Assembly (NCBI GenBank): GCA_965371945.1
Contig: CBDVAK010000003.1
Coordinates: forward strand, 1 to 34,255
Reading direction: 5' to 3'
DNA: 34,255 nucleotides
Source of the DNA: CBDVAK01 sp965371945
Lineage (GTDB): Bacteria; Pseudomonadota; Gammaproteobacteria; Competibacterales; JAHEDQ01
Below, one piece after another: positions 1 through 8,181 of the stretch. The first letter of the stretch is position 1. Each line of letters begins with the position of its first letter. The position numbers and the translations under genes were made by a program. The notes under the pieces are model-generated. The model worked only from the letters and a program-made list of their open reading frames with translations, was not told where the DNA came from and did not search any database.

Positions 1-22
1 TGTTGCATTTGCGCTTTCCCGG

Positions 23-163
23 TCAAGGCATACCGTGATCGATCGAAATATCCATACCTGCCGCCAGAGCGGCGCTGCGTTTCGCCGCGACCTGCCAATG
101 CTCCGCCTCGAATCCGACAGGTGGTAGCCTCCGATCCTCGTGCAGACTGGTGAAGATTTCAGA
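23..163 (-). other. Unassigned stretch after nif3; open in the nif3 reading frame
   Basis: This is the left edge of the window, downstream of the nif3 stop codon on the minus strand. If the TAG at 164-166 is ignored, the nif3 frame stays open for 46 codons and ends at a TGA at 23-25. The composition looks protein-like (for example the segment FEAEHWQVAAKRSAALAAG). No start codon with a ribosome binding site is visible, and another minus-strand frame is also open here, as is common at high GC. It could be the remains of a neighbouring gene or chance. No terminator hairpin was seen. Bases 1-22 hold nothing recognisable. Confidence 0.2.
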
Positions 164-922
164 CTAGACCGGATTGTCGATCTCCACGTACTGAAACTCA
201 AGCTCGTAGCGCTCCGCCAGATGGGCTCCCAGGGCCTGTACTCCGTAGCGTTCGGTGGCATGGTGCCCGGCGGCGTAAAACTGTATGCCGGCTTCGCGAG
301 CCTGATGTACGGTCTGCTCGGAAGCCTCACCGGTGACATAGGCATCGACACCGGCATCGATGGCCTGGACGATATAGGACTGCGCAGCCCCCGTGCACCA
401 GGCAACGGTTTCCAGTTTCGCCTCGGACACTCCGATGTGTAGCGGTTCGCGCTGCAATACCTGCTGCAGCCGGGTGGCAAACCGCGCCGCGGAAACCGGC
501 TCCGACAACCTGCCCCGATTCAACAGCGGCAACCCTCCGGGCACGGTGATCGAGCCCTCCGCAACCAGACCCAGCCTGACCCCGAGCTGGGCGTTGTTAC
601 CGAACCGCGGGTGCAGGTCCAGCGGCAGGTGATAGGCCAGCAGGCTGATGCCCTGACCAAGCAGGGTCTGCAACCGTCGCCGCTTGGCGCCAACGACGCG
701 GGGATCCTCACCCTTCCAGAAATAACCATGGTGCACAAGTACCGCATCGGCACCCTGTATAACCGCCCGATCGAGCAACGCCTGACATGCACTGACACCG
801 GCGACGACCCGGCCCACCTGAGGGCGACCTTCGACCTGCAGACCGTTGGGGCAATAGTCTTCGATCGCCGCGCATTCCAGCGTCGCATCGAGATAGGTCA
901 CCAGTTCCGCGAGCGCAACCAC
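164..922 (-). CDS. Nif3-like dinuclear metal-centre protein (YbgI family)
   Basis: The 252-residue product matches the usual length of the NIF3/YbgI family, whose members form hexameric toroids with a two-metal site; the cellular role is not settled (a GTP cyclohydrolase I type 2 label is common but poorly supported). Visible family features are the paired histidines in VLVHHGYFWKG near residue 65, the second ligand region GHHATERYG near residue 220, and the terminal IDNP motif. The start is GTG at 922: an in-frame TGA lies directly upstream, and an AGGAGG box sits 8 bases before it. It is the last gene of the murA-his run, 54 bases after hisC. A link to histidine synthesis is not implied; this is a position commonly seen in gammaproteobacteria. 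Confidence 0.9.
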   Translation of the reverse strand: MVALAELVTYLDATLECAAIEDYCPNGLQVEGRPQVGRVVAGVSACQALLDRAVIQGADAVLVHHGYFWKGEDPRVVGAKRRRLQTLLGQGISLLAYHLPLDLHPRFGNNAQLGVRLGLVAEGSITVPGGLPLLNRGRLSEPVSAARFATRLQQVLQREPLHIGVSEAKLETVAWCTGAAQSYIVQAIDAGVDAYVTGEASEQTVHQAREAGIQFYAAGHHATERYGVQALGAHLAERYELEFQYVEIDNPV

Positions 923-976
923 TCAGCCGGCCTCCTGCCAAATAAACCCCGCGGTCGGCAATTCCCTGACAGCCTC

Positions 977-2065
977 CTAGAGTAGCGCGGATAGCGCGTC
1001 GATAAATTGATCATTCTCAGGTTTGCTGCCGATAGTGACCCGCAGGCAATCATCCAGCCGCGGACCACCGGCCAGATTCTTGACCAGTATGCCGCGGCCG
1101 AGGAGCCCTGCGAAGATTTCCTGGCCACGCCCGCGCGGCATACGGATCAACAGAAAATTGGCCTCGCTGGGATAGACCCTCAGCCCCTCGAGCCCGGCGA
1201 GCTGGCTGGCCACCCGGGCTCGTTCCTCGCGAATGAGCGCGGACTGCCGGTCGAGCTGCTCCCGGTGATCGAGCGCGAACACCGCGCTCGCTTGCGTGAG
1301 GGCATTGATGTTGTAGGGCAGCCGCAACTTGTCCAATTGTTCGATCCAGGCCGGATTGCCGGCGAGGTAGCCGAGCCGCAACCCGGCGAGACCCAGCTTG
1401 GACAGAGTGCGCATCACCAACAGGTTGGGAAATTCACCCAGGCGGGCCATGAAACTGTGATCCGAGAACGCGCTGTAGGCCTCATCCACCACCACCAGAC
1501 CGCTGGCCGCCTCGATCACCGCCTCGACCGCCCGCAGCTCGAAACAATTGCCGGTGGGATTGTTCGGGTAGGCCAGAAAAACCAGCGCCGGCCGCAACCT
1601 TTCGATCGCTGACAGCATCGAGCCGGTATCGAGCGAGAAGTCCACAGTCAGCGGAACCGGCTGGTAACGCAGGCCGGTGCAGACACAGATCATCCGGTAC
1701 ATGGCGAAACCGGGCTCGGGAGTCAGCAGCACCCGCCCCGGCGCCGCCACGGCAAGCGCCAGCATTTGAATCAGTTCGTCCGATCCGTTACCGAGCAACA
1801 AACCGGCCTGCGCCGGAATGCGGAATTCCTCGCGTAGCCGCGAGCACAGGTGCGCGGCACTGGCATCCGGGTAGCGATTGAGTTCCAAGTCGGCCAGACT
1901 ACGCTGCCAGGCGGCAAGCAGTGTGCGCGACGGCCATCGGTAAGGGTTTTCCATGGCGTCGAGCTTGATCATGCCCTGCGCCTCCGCGACCCGGTATGGC
2001 CGCAGCGTCACGACTTCAGGCCTGAGCAGTTCCTTGGGGGTCAATTTGACCGCTTCACTCAGCAC
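977..2065 (-). CDS. hisC: Histidinol-phosphate aminotransferase
   Basis: A PLP-dependent fold-type I aminotransferase of about 362 residues. It converts imidazole-acetol phosphate and glutamate to histidinol phosphate in the cytoplasm. Seen in the sequence: the LGNGSDELI cofactor-phosphate region, YPNNPTGN, the VVDEAYSAF aspartate/tyrosine motif, and SKLGLAGLRLGY carrying the Schiff-base lysine (about residue 223). The frame is open to an ATG at 2110, but that start would overlap hisD by 56 bases. The GTG at 2065 has AGAGG about 10 bases upstream, overlaps hisD by only 11 bases and gives the family's usual length, so it is preferred. Translational coupling to hisD is likely. Confidence 0.93.
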   Translation of the reverse strand: MLSEAVKLTPKELLRPEVVTLRPYRVAEAQGMIKLDAMENPYRWPSRTLLAAWQRSLADLELNRYPDASAAHLCSRLREEFRIPAQAGLLLGNGSDELIQMLALAVAAPGRVLLTPEPGFAMYRMICVCTGLRYQPVPLTVDFSLDTGSMLSAIERLRPALVFLAYPNNPTGNCFELRAVEAVIEAASGLVVVDEAYSAFSDHSFMARLGEFPNLLVMRTLSKLGLAGLRLGYLAGNPAWIEQLDKLRLPYNINALTQASAVFALDHREQLDRQSALIREERARVASQLAGLEGLRVYPSEANFLLIRMPRGRGQEIFAGLLGRGILVKNLAGGPRLDDCLRVTIGSKPENDQFIDALSALL

Positions 2066-3377
2066 CTGTTGCTGACCTCTTGACCAAACGATATTCGGCG
2101 GACCGGGCATGCGCGGTCAGTCCCTCGCCACGCGCCAACTCGCTGCATATTCCCGCCAGCGTTGCGGCCCCCTGCGGCGAACACCGAATCAGGCTGGAGC
2201 GCTTCTGGAAGTCATAGACACCCAGCGGTGAGGAGAACCGGGCGGTGCGGGAAGTCGGCAGCACATGATTGGGGCCCGCGCAGTAGTCGCCCATGGCCTC
2301 GGCAGTGTGGCGGCCAAGAAAAATCGCACCGGCGTGGCGGATACCGGTCAGCCACTGTTCGGGATCGGCAACCGAGAGTTCCAGGTGTTCGGGTGCAACC
2401 CGGTTGATCACCGCCTGTGCCTGCGCGCGGTCGCGCACCGCCACCAGTGCACCGCGACGCCGTAGCGAGGCCGCGATGATGTCGCGTCGCTCCATGCCGG
2501 GCAGCAGACGGTCCATGGCGCGGCTGACACGGTCCAGGAAATCCTGGTCGGTACTGACCAGGATGGCCTGGGCATCCTCATCGTGTTCGGCTTGGGAAAA
2601 CAGATCCATGGCGATCCAGTCCGGGTCGGTCTTGCCATCACACACCACCAGGATTTCCGAGGGGCCCGCGATCATGTCGATGCCAACCACCCCGAATACC
2701 ATTCGCTTGGCAGTCGCCACATAGATGTTCCCGGGTCCAACGATCTTGTCGACCCGGGGCACGGTTGCTGTTCCATAGGCCAAAGCTGCGATGGCCTGCG
2801 CACCACCGATCGAAAATACCTGGCTGACCCCCGCCACCCATGCGGCAGCCAGCACCATCTCATTGAGCTCTCCATCAGGCGTCGGCACCACCATCACAGA
2901 TTCCGGGACTCCGGCCACCTGTGCGGGAATCGCGTTCATCAACACCGATGACGGGTATGCCGCCTTGCCTCCCGGCACGTAGAGACCGACACGATCCAGC
3001 GGCGTCACCTGCTGGCCAAGCAAGGTGCCGTCGGCTTCGGTGTAAGACCATGACTCCTGCCGTTGATGACGGTGATAGTCGCGGATTCGCCCGGCGGCGG
3101 TCTGCAACGCAGCCAGCGCCGGCGGGGTGATCCTGCGACTCGCCTGCTCGATCCGCAACGCCGGTACAACCAGCGCCGCTGCGTCAGCGGGTTGCCAGCG
3201 GTCGAAGCGGCGGGTGTATTCGAGCAACGCCGGGTCGCCACGGGCGCGGATATCGGCAATGATATCGGTGACCGTCCGCGCAACCCGGGGGTCGGAAACC
3301 CCCTCCCAATCGGTCAACCGGTCCAGCTGCGTCCAGAAATCGGGGCTCTCGCCGGACAATATGCTCAGGTCGACCAT
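2055..3377 (-). CDS. hisD: Histidinol dehydrogenase
   Basis: The 440-residue product is the zinc-dependent NAD oxidoreductase that performs the last two steps of histidine synthesis (histidinol to histidine). It shows the GPGNIYVATAKR segment, SQAEHDEDAQ with the glutamine and histidine zinc ligands, the catalytic APEHLEL segment, and the GDYCAGPNHVLPTSRTARF signature with a further ligand aspartate. A C-terminal GLTAHARSAEYR supplies the last histidine. The ATG at 3377 follows a GGAG-rich leader. The gene lies 24 bases after hisG and overlaps hisC, forming a hisG-hisD-hisC run. Nothing is missing compared with the family. Confidence 0.97.
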   Translation of the reverse strand: MVDLSILSGESPDFWTQLDRLTDWEGVSDPRVARTVTDIIADIRARGDPALLEYTRRFDRWQPADAAALVVPALRIEQASRRITPPALAALQTAAGRIRDYHRHQRQESWSYTEADGTLLGQQVTPLDRVGLYVPGGKAAYPSSVLMNAIPAQVAGVPESVMVVPTPDGELNEMVLAAAWVAGVSQVFSIGGAQAIAALAYGTATVPRVDKIVGPGNIYVATAKRMVFGVVGIDMIAGPSEILVVCDGKTDPDWIAMDLFSQAEHDEDAQAILVSTDQDFLDRVSRAMDRLLPGMERRDIIAASLRRRGALVAVRDRAQAQAVINRVAPEHLELSVADPEQWLTGIRHAGAIFLGRHTAEAMGDYCAGPNHVLPTSRTARFSSPLGVYDFQKRSSLIRCSPQGAATLAGICSELARGEGLTAHARSAEYRLVKRSATGAE

Positions 3378-3401
3378 CGGCTCCGCTCCTCGACCGGCGT
3401 G

Positions 3402-4049
3402 CTATGCAGCCCGCCCCGGAGCCGAACAGGCCCCGGCAACCGCGGTGATCAGCCGTTTGATACGGGTATGGTTCATCTTCATCGCGGCCTTGTTGACCAC
3501 CAGCCTGGAGCTCACCTCGACGATGGTCTCGCGCACCTCAAGACCGTTGGCACGCAGGGTGTTACCGGTGTCGACAAGATCGACTATGTAGTCGCAAAGA
3601 CCCACCAGCGGCGCCAGTTCCATCGAACCATACAGTTTGATGACCTCCACCTGACGACCCTGGGCCGCAAAATACCTGCGAGCGATGTTCACGAACTTGC
3701 TGGCCACACGCAAACGCCCCGGCCCCGGCTGGTGGTCGGGCTTTGCGGCCACCGCCAATCGGCATCGTGCGATGCCCAGATCCAGCGGCTCGTACAAAGC
3801 ATCGCCGCCATGCTCGAGCAGGATGTCTTTACCCACCACGCCCAGCGCGGCGGCCCCGTATTCGACATAGGTGGGAACGTCGGTCGCACGAACCACCACC
3901 AGTTTGACCGCGTCATCGCCGGTATCGAGAATCAGCCGCCGGCTACTCTCAGGATTCTGCAGGGGCTCGATGCCCGCGGCGGCCAGCAGCGGCAATGCCT
4001 CACGCAGGATGCGCCCTTTCGGCAGCGCTATCGTAATCGGAGCGATCAT
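3402..4049 (-). CDS. hisG: ATP phosphoribosyltransferase catalytic subunit, short form
   Basis: This enzyme joins ATP and PRPP in the first committed step of histidine synthesis. The product begins MIAPITIALPKGRI and is 215 residues from the ATG at 4049. That is the short HisG class, which lacks the C-terminal regulatory ACT-like domain. The PRPP-binding region LVDTGNTLRANGLE is present. Short HisG enzymes are known to need the HisRS-like partner HisZ for activity and feedback inhibition; no hisZ is in this window, so it must lie elsewhere. An alternative ATG at 4085 would add 12 residues with no family counterpart. Neither start has a convincing ribosome binding site. The gene follows murA by 45 bases. 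Confidence 0.93.
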   Translation of the reverse strand: MIAPITIALPKGRILREALPLLAAAGIEPLQNPESSRRLILDTGDDAVKLVVVRATDVPTYVEYGAAALGVVGKDILLEHGGDALYEPLDLGIARCRLAVAAKPDHQPGPGRLRVASKFVNIARRYFAAQGRQVEVIKLYGSMELAPLVGLCDYIVDLVDTGNTLRANGLEVRETIVEVSSRLVVNKAAMKMNHTRIKRLITAVAGACSAPGRAA

Positions 4050-4094
4050 CGATGATGCCCGATCCTGGCTGCGCCACGACCGCATGTTGCGTGC

Positions 4095-5357
4095 TCAACT
4101 CGGCACACGACGAATCCCCGCGCCAAGCTGGGTCAACTTTTCCTCGATACACTCATAACCGCGATCGATGTGATAGATGCGATCGACGACAGTGTCGCCA
4201 TCGGCCACCAGCCCGGCCAGGATCAGGCTGGCCGAAGCACGCAGATCAGTCGCCATCACCGGTGCCCCCGTCAGTCTCGGCACACCGTTGCTGACCGCGG
4301 TATTGCCTTCCAGCTGTATGTCAGACCCCATACGCTGGAGCTCCTGTACGTGCATGAAGCGATTCTCGAATACCGTCTCGGTAATCACGCCGGTCCCCTC
4401 CGCCACCGCATTCAATGCGGTGAACTGGGCCTGCATGTCGGTCGGAAATGCGGGATAGGGGGCGGTTCTCAGTTTGACTGCCTGGGGTCGCCGGCCGTGC
4501 ATGTTCAACTCGACCCAGTCTTCGCCACACTCGATGTCGGCACCTGCCTCACGCAGTTTGTTCAGGACCGCGTCCAGCAGTTGTGGCTTGGTGTCCTTGA
4601 CCCTGACCCGACCACCCGTGATCGCCCCGGCGACCAGATACGTCGCAGTCTCGATGCGGTCCGGCAACACCCGATAGTGGCATCCCGACAGTGACTCGAC
4701 ACCCTCGATCTCGAGCCGGTCGGTACCGGCGCCGCTGATCCGTGCCCCCATCACGTTGAGACAATTCGCGAGGTCGACGACTTCCGGTTCGCGGGCTGCA
4801 TTCTCGATCAGCGTCTGCCCCTTCGCCAGCGCGGCCGCCATCATCAGGTTCTCGGTTCCGGTGACCGTGATCTGGTCGAGCACGATGTGGGCCCCATGAA
4901 GACGATCGGCCCGCGCCACGATATAACCACCTTCCACCTGTATGTCGGCACCCAGCGCCCGCAAACCCTCGATATGCAGGTTCACCGGCCGCGAGCCGAT
5001 CGCGCAGCCACCCGGCAGTGACACCTCGGCACGCCCGTAGCGCGCCACCAGAGGACCCAGCACGACGATGGCTGCGCGCATCGTCTTTACCAGTTCGTAG
5101 GGTGCGCGCAGTTCACTGATCGGACGCGGATCAACCTCGATGTTCATACGCTCGTCGACCACCAGCTCGACACCCATGCGACCCAGCAACTCCATGGTCG
5201 TGGTGACATCGTGCAGATGCGGTACATTGCCGACCACCATCGGACCGTCGGCCAGCAAGGTGGCGGCCAGAATCGGCAGCACGGCATTCTTGGCCCCGGA
5301 GGCCCGGATCTCACCATCCAGGCGTCGACCACCACTGATGATCAGGCGACTGCTCAC
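4095..5357 (-). CDS. murA: UDP-N-acetylglucosamine 1-carboxyvinyltransferase
   Basis: MurA transfers enolpyruvate from PEP to UDP-GlcNAc, the first committed cytoplasmic step of peptidoglycan synthesis and the fosfomycin target. The 420-residue length is typical. The substrate-binding SGAKNAVLP (Lys23) and the flexible loop PGGCAIGSRP with the reactive cysteine (Cys118) are both present, so a fosfomycin-sensitive Cys-type enzyme is expected. The start is a GTG whose last bases overlap the ibaG stop (GTGA, 5354-5357), indicating translational coupling. The ibaG-murA pairing is widespread in gammaproteobacteria and is followed here by the his genes. Confidence 0.97.
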   Translation of the reverse strand: MSSRLIISGGRRLDGEIRASGAKNAVLPILAATLLADGPMVVGNVPHLHDVTTTMELLGRMGVELVVDERMNIEVDPRPISELRAPYELVKTMRAAIVVLGPLVARYGRAEVSLPGGCAIGSRPVNLHIEGLRALGADIQVEGGYIVARADRLHGAHIVLDQITVTGTENLMMAAALAKGQTLIENAAREPEVVDLANCLNVMGARISGAGTDRLEIEGVESLSGCHYRVLPDRIETATYLVAGAITGGRVRVKDTKPQLLDAVLNKLREAGADIECGEDWVELNMHGRRPQAVKLRTAPYPAFPTDMQAQFTALNAVAEGTGVITETVFENRFMHVQELQRMGSDIQLEGNTAVSNGVPRLTGAPVMATDLRASASLILAGLVADGDTVVDRIYHIDRGYECIEEKLTQLGAGIRRVPS

Positions 5358-5605
5358 TGCCGGTCCTGCGACTTCTGCCAGCCCTCAGGTGTGTAGGTCT
5401 TCAATGCGAGGGCATGGATCTGCTCCGATTCCATGCGTCCGCCCAGTGCCTGGTAAACCATACGGTGCTGCTGAACCCTGGACTTGCCGACGAACGCGTC
5501 GCTGATCACCAGGGCATGAAAATGTTGGCCATCGCCGCCTTCGACGCTAACCGTCGCACCGGCAAAACCAGTCTGAATGATGTGTTCTATGTCACTTGCC
5601 TGCAT
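5354..5605 (-). CDS. ibaG: BolA-family protein IbaG
   Basis: A small BolA-fold protein of 83 residues. BolA/IbaG proteins pair with monothiol glutaredoxins and take part in Fe-S cluster or iron handling and acid response. The family pattern is visible: a DGQHFHALVISDAFVGKS strand-loop with the conserved histidine, then QQHRMVYQALGGRM and the IHALALKTYTPEGW tail. The frame is open to a GTG at 5614, but the ATG at 5605 has AGGGG eight bases upstream and is preferred. The gene overlaps murA by four bases. A 167-bp palindromic element starts about 34 bases upstream and would lie in its mRNA leader. Confidence 0.92.
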   Translation of the reverse strand: MQASDIEHIIQTGFAGATVSVEGGDGQHFHALVISDAFVGKSRVQQHRMVYQALGGRMESEQIHALALKTYTPEGWQKSQDRQ

Positions 5606-5638
5606 GCGCTTCACCCCTGTGCTGTCGCAGGATTCCGG

Positions 5639-5805
5639 AATAAGGCGATTTCTCTCAACAAAGTTACCAGCTTGCTTGTCCTTCCGCCCGCCTGCTGCGT
5701 TGCGGAAAGGGTTACATAGCGCAACTATGCGCCCCTTTCCGCGCCTTGCAGGCAGACGAAAATCCTGCGCAATCTGGTAACTTTGTTTCGGCCAATCGCC
5801 TAATA
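5639..5805. repeat. Long palindromic intergenic element (E1) upstream of ibaG
   Basis: This is a nearly symmetrical inverted repeat of about 167 bp. Nested matching arms are AGGCGATT (5643-5650) with AATCGCCT (5794-5801), a perfect 14-base pair of arms at 5657-5670 and 5774-5787, GGAAAGGG (5704-5711) with CCCTTTCC (5733-5740), and a central CATAG/CTATG hairpin at 5715-5729. It carries no credible gene: the minus-strand open frame across it reads through the repeat. It is probably a non-autonomous, MITE-like or REP-like mobile palindrome. In transcripts of the ibaG operon it would form a very stable hairpin just before the ibaG start. Confidence 0.85.
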
Positions 5806-5903
5806 CCTGTCACCACCGGATTTTCGGCCGCCTGGTCCTCGGCTGCTGAAAACCGAATTCCCAGGCGCGGCAGGCCAGGCGCGATAGATATCACCGGGCC
5901 GAC

Positions 5904-5909
5904 ATGATA
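5904..5909 (-). promoter_or_regulatory. Possible -10 box for the ibaG-murA-his operon
   Basis: On the minus strand the hexamer TATCAT (one mismatch to TATAAT) lies in the gap between mlaB and ibaG. No good -35 hexamer is visible at 16-18 bases, so the call is weak. If real, the transcript would carry the E1 palindrome in a leader of about 290 bases. Confidence 0.22.
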
Positions 5910-5970
5910 GCGAATTTGCGCGGCGGTCACATGACCAAACCGGGCGCAGCAGTTTGCGGCTACCCCGAGG

Positions 5971-6285
5971 TCAATCGGGCGGGTCCCGATCGTCGCCCAG
6001 CAGTACTTCAAGATCGGAGAGCCGCGCCAGATCGTGGATCTGTGCCGGTATGTTGGCCAGCGTCAGTCGCTGCGGCCGCTGCCGGGCAATGCGCAACCAG
6101 TCGATCAGCATCGCCAGCCCGGCACTGTCACAATGCTGCAGGTCAGCGAGGTCGAGTCGAACCTCGGCCAGGCCTTGCCAGAGTTCCTGGCCCTGCTGCC
6201 AAAGCGCAGGTATCACCTCTTTGCTCAATACGCCCCGCAGCGAAAACCGCCCTTCGCCAAGAGAATCCAGGCGGGCCTGGGTCAC
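5971..6285 (-). CDS. mlaB: STAS-domain protein MlaB of the Mla phospholipid transporter
   Basis: The 104-residue product is a single STAS domain, the cytoplasmic subunit that binds the MlaF ATPase and stabilises the MlaFEDB complex. The VRLDLADLQHCDSAGLAML segment (about residues 42-60) matches the STAS phosphate-loop region, with an aspartate-serine at the position often used for phosphorylation in anti-sigma antagonists. Position is decisive: it is the last gene of mlaFEDCB and overlaps mlaC by four bases (ATGA). It is slightly longer than E. coli MlaB, with an acidic tail. Confidence 0.88.
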   Translation of the reverse strand: MTQARLDSLGEGRFSLRGVLSKEVIPALWQQGQELWQGLAEVRLDLADLQHCDSAGLAMLIDWLRIARQRPQRLTLANIPAQIHDLARLSDLEVLLGDDRDPPD

Positions 6286-6929
6286 TGTGACGCGGCCGGG
6301 GCCTTGTCGGCCTGGCGATTGTGCTCACGCAGCCGCTGCAACAAGCCGTCTATGCCCTGATTTCGCACCACCGACCCGAACGTACCGCGAAAATTGGTGA
6401 GCAGACTGATGCCATCAACGGTGAGGTCGTACACCTGCCAGACACCGTCCCGTAAATGCATACGCCAGGTCAGTTTCACCGCTCCCCCACCCCCCCTGTG
6501 CAACTGCGCCCGCACGGTGGCCACATCGGGTCGCGGTGATGGCCGCATCGGCAGATAGGTGATCTGCTGCCCGGCATATTCCAACAGGGCCGCGGCGTAG
6601 GTGTTGACCAGCAGAATCCGGAACTGATTGAGGAATTCCTGTTGCTGGCGCGAATCCGCCTGACGCCAGTACTTGCCGAGCGTCAATCTGGCCATGGTCT
6701 TGAAATCGAAGTAAGGCAGCAGCATCCGGTCCACCAGCCGACGCAGCAAATCCGGGTTAGCCTCGAAATCCGCGCGCTGGCTCCGTACCGTCTCCAGTAC
6801 CTGTCTGGTGACGCGTTCCAGCGTGGCCTGGGCATTCTCGGTACCCGGCTCGGCCGACAGCGCCGCCAGCGGCATCAGCACTGCCAGCAACCACCATGGT
6901 GCAGACCCCGGTGCCTTCCTGAGCGTCAT
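6282..6929 (-). CDS. mlaC: Periplasmic phospholipid-binding protein MlaC
   Basis: MlaC (Tol_Tol_Ttg2 family, 215 residues) shuttles phospholipids between the outer-membrane MlaA complex and inner-membrane MlaFEDB. The N-terminus has a signal peptide (basic MTLRK, a hydrophobic WWLLAVLMPLAAL core and a likely cleavage after LSA). The family segments LLPYFDFKTMARLTLGKYWR and FRILLVNTYAAALLEY are present, as is the DLTVDGISLLTNFRGTF motif near residue 170. It overlaps mlaD and mlaB by four bases each. An interrupted G tract (G7 then G5 on the coding strand, 6484-6496) encodes a four-glycine run that is unusual for the family. Confidence 0.94.
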   Translation of the reverse strand: MTLRKAPGSAPWWLLAVLMPLAALSAEPGTENAQATLERVTRQVLETVRSQRADFEANPDLLRRLVDRMLLPYFDFKTMARLTLGKYWRQADSRQQQEFLNQFRILLVNTYAAALLEYAGQQITYLPMRPSPRPDVATVRAQLHRGGGGAVKLTWRMHLRDGVWQVYDLTVDGISLLTNFRGTFGSVVRNQGIDGLLQRLREHNRQADKAPAASQ

Positions 6930-7396
6930 GGGCTCTGCCTCTCCCCGGTCTTGCCGAACAAGAACTGGCCAATGATCTTTTCCAGAATCAGCGCCGATTG
7001 TGTGTACTGGATCTGACTGTCGTCCGTTAGAAACTCGAGACTGCCGCCCGGCTCCAGCCCTACATAACGCTCGCCCAGCAAACCGGCGGTCAGAACACTC
7101 GCCGAGGTATCGTCCGGAATCCGGCGAAATCGATCGTCGATCCTGAGCACTGCAATCGCCTCGTAACTGTCCTCGTCATAGTCGATACGTTCCACGCGAC
7201 CGATACGCACCCCCCCCATGGTCACCGGTGCCCGCGGCTTGAGTTGCCCGACGTTTTCGAACCGCGCGCTGACAACATAGCCCTCGCTGCCCAGCGAACT
7301 GATGCCGCTGACCTCCAGGCCCAGCATCAGCAGCGCCGCCATGCCAAGGATCACAAACAGTCCGACCGCGATTTCCGCGGCTCTGGAAACGTGCAT
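6926..7396 (-). CDS. mlaD: MCE-domain substrate-binding subunit MlaD
   Basis: The product is 156 residues: one N-terminal membrane anchor (about residues 8-28, AVGLFVILGMAALLML) followed by a single MCE domain facing the periplasm. MlaD forms a hexameric ring with a central lipid channel above MlaE. The MCE hallmark VSARFENVGQLKPRAPVTMGGVRIGRV is visible around residues 42-69, here described by position because of its length. The length fits family members. The ATG overlaps the mlaE stop (TGATG), with GGGAGG four bases upstream. Confidence 0.95.
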   Translation of the reverse strand: MHVSRAAEIAVGLFVILGMAALLMLGLEVSGISSLGSEGYVVSARFENVGQLKPRAPVTMGGVRIGRVERIDYDEDSYEAIAVLRIDDRFRRIPDDTSASVLTAGLLGERYVGLEPGGSLEFLTDDSQIQYTQSALILEKIIGQFLFGKTGERQSP

Positions 7397-8181
7397 CAGA
7401 CCTCCCCAAACATCAATGCGGTGAGTAGAAAATCCAGCGCCAGCACAGCCAGGGAAGTATTGACCACACCACGTGTGGTGGCACGACTGACCCCTTCGGA
7501 GGTGGGCACCGCATCGTAGCCTTCAAACACCGCGATCGAATTGGCAACCACACCAAATACGAAACTCTTTACCACCACACCTTCGAGAATATCCTGGCGA
7601 AACTCTACCGAGGCCTGCATCCGCGACCAGTACGCGCCTTCGTCCACCCCCAGCAACCCCACTCCCACCAGGTAGCCACCGAGAATACCGATCGCGGTGA
7701 AGATCAGGGCGAGCAGCGGCATCGCGACGATTCCCGCCAGCAAGCGGGGCGCCACCACCCGATGGTGGGGGTCCACGGCCATGAACTCCATACTGGCGAG
7801 CTGCTCGGTGACTTTCATCAAGCCGATTTCCGCGGTCAACGCGGAGCCTGCGCGGCCAGCATACAACAGCGCCGTAATCACAGGACCCAGTTCCCGAACC
7901 AGACTCAGCGCGACCACGCTGCCCAGGGATTCCTCGGCGCCAAAATCGATCAGTGTATTGTAGCCCTGCAGACCCAGCACCATGCCCACGAACAGACCGG
8001 AAACCATGATGATCGGCAACGACAGCACACCCAGAAAATAGAGCTGTTTGACGATCAGGCCGGGGCGCCGCCACAGACCAGCGCTGCCGCGCAGCGCGTG
8101 CGCGAAAAAAATGGCACCACGACCGGTGCGTACCAGGCTGGCGATGGTGACGGCACCAAGGCGCTGCATACTCTCCATCAT
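7396..8181 (-). CDS. mlaE: Permease subunit MlaE of the Mla ABC transporter
   Basis: A DUF140/MlaE family inner-membrane permease of 261 residues, with several hydrophobic segments and the conserved ELGPVITALLYAGRAGSA and MAVDPHHRVVAPRLLAG stretches. It forms the membrane dimer through which phospholipids move, together with MlaF, MlaB and MlaD. The frame is open to an ATG at 8193, but the ATG at 8181 overlaps the mlaF stop by the classic ATGA and is preferred. It is second in the mlaFEDCB operon. Confidence 0.94.
   Translation of the reverse strand: MMESMQRLGAVTIASLVRTGRGAIFFAHALRGSAGLWRRPGLIVKQLYFLGVLSLPIIMVSGLFVGMVLGLQGYNTLIDFGAEESLGSVVALSLVRELGPVITALLYAGRAGSALTAEIGLMKVTEQLASMEFMAVDPHHRVVAPRLLAGIVAMPLLALIFTAIGILGGYLVGVGLLGVDEGAYWSRMQASVEFRQDILEGVVVKSFVFGVVANSIAVFEGYDAVPTSEGVSRATTRGVVNTSLAVLALDFLLTALMFGEV

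Noticed and set aside
3063..4055. A 330-codon plus-strand open frame across hisG and hisD
   Set aside because: It is antisense to two well-supported enzymes, spans their junction, and has shadow-like composition.
5712..6011. A 99-codon minus-strand open frame in the mlaB-ibaG gap
   Set aside because: Its second half is a translation of the E1 palindrome and its first half overlaps mlaB. It is best explained as repeat DNA.
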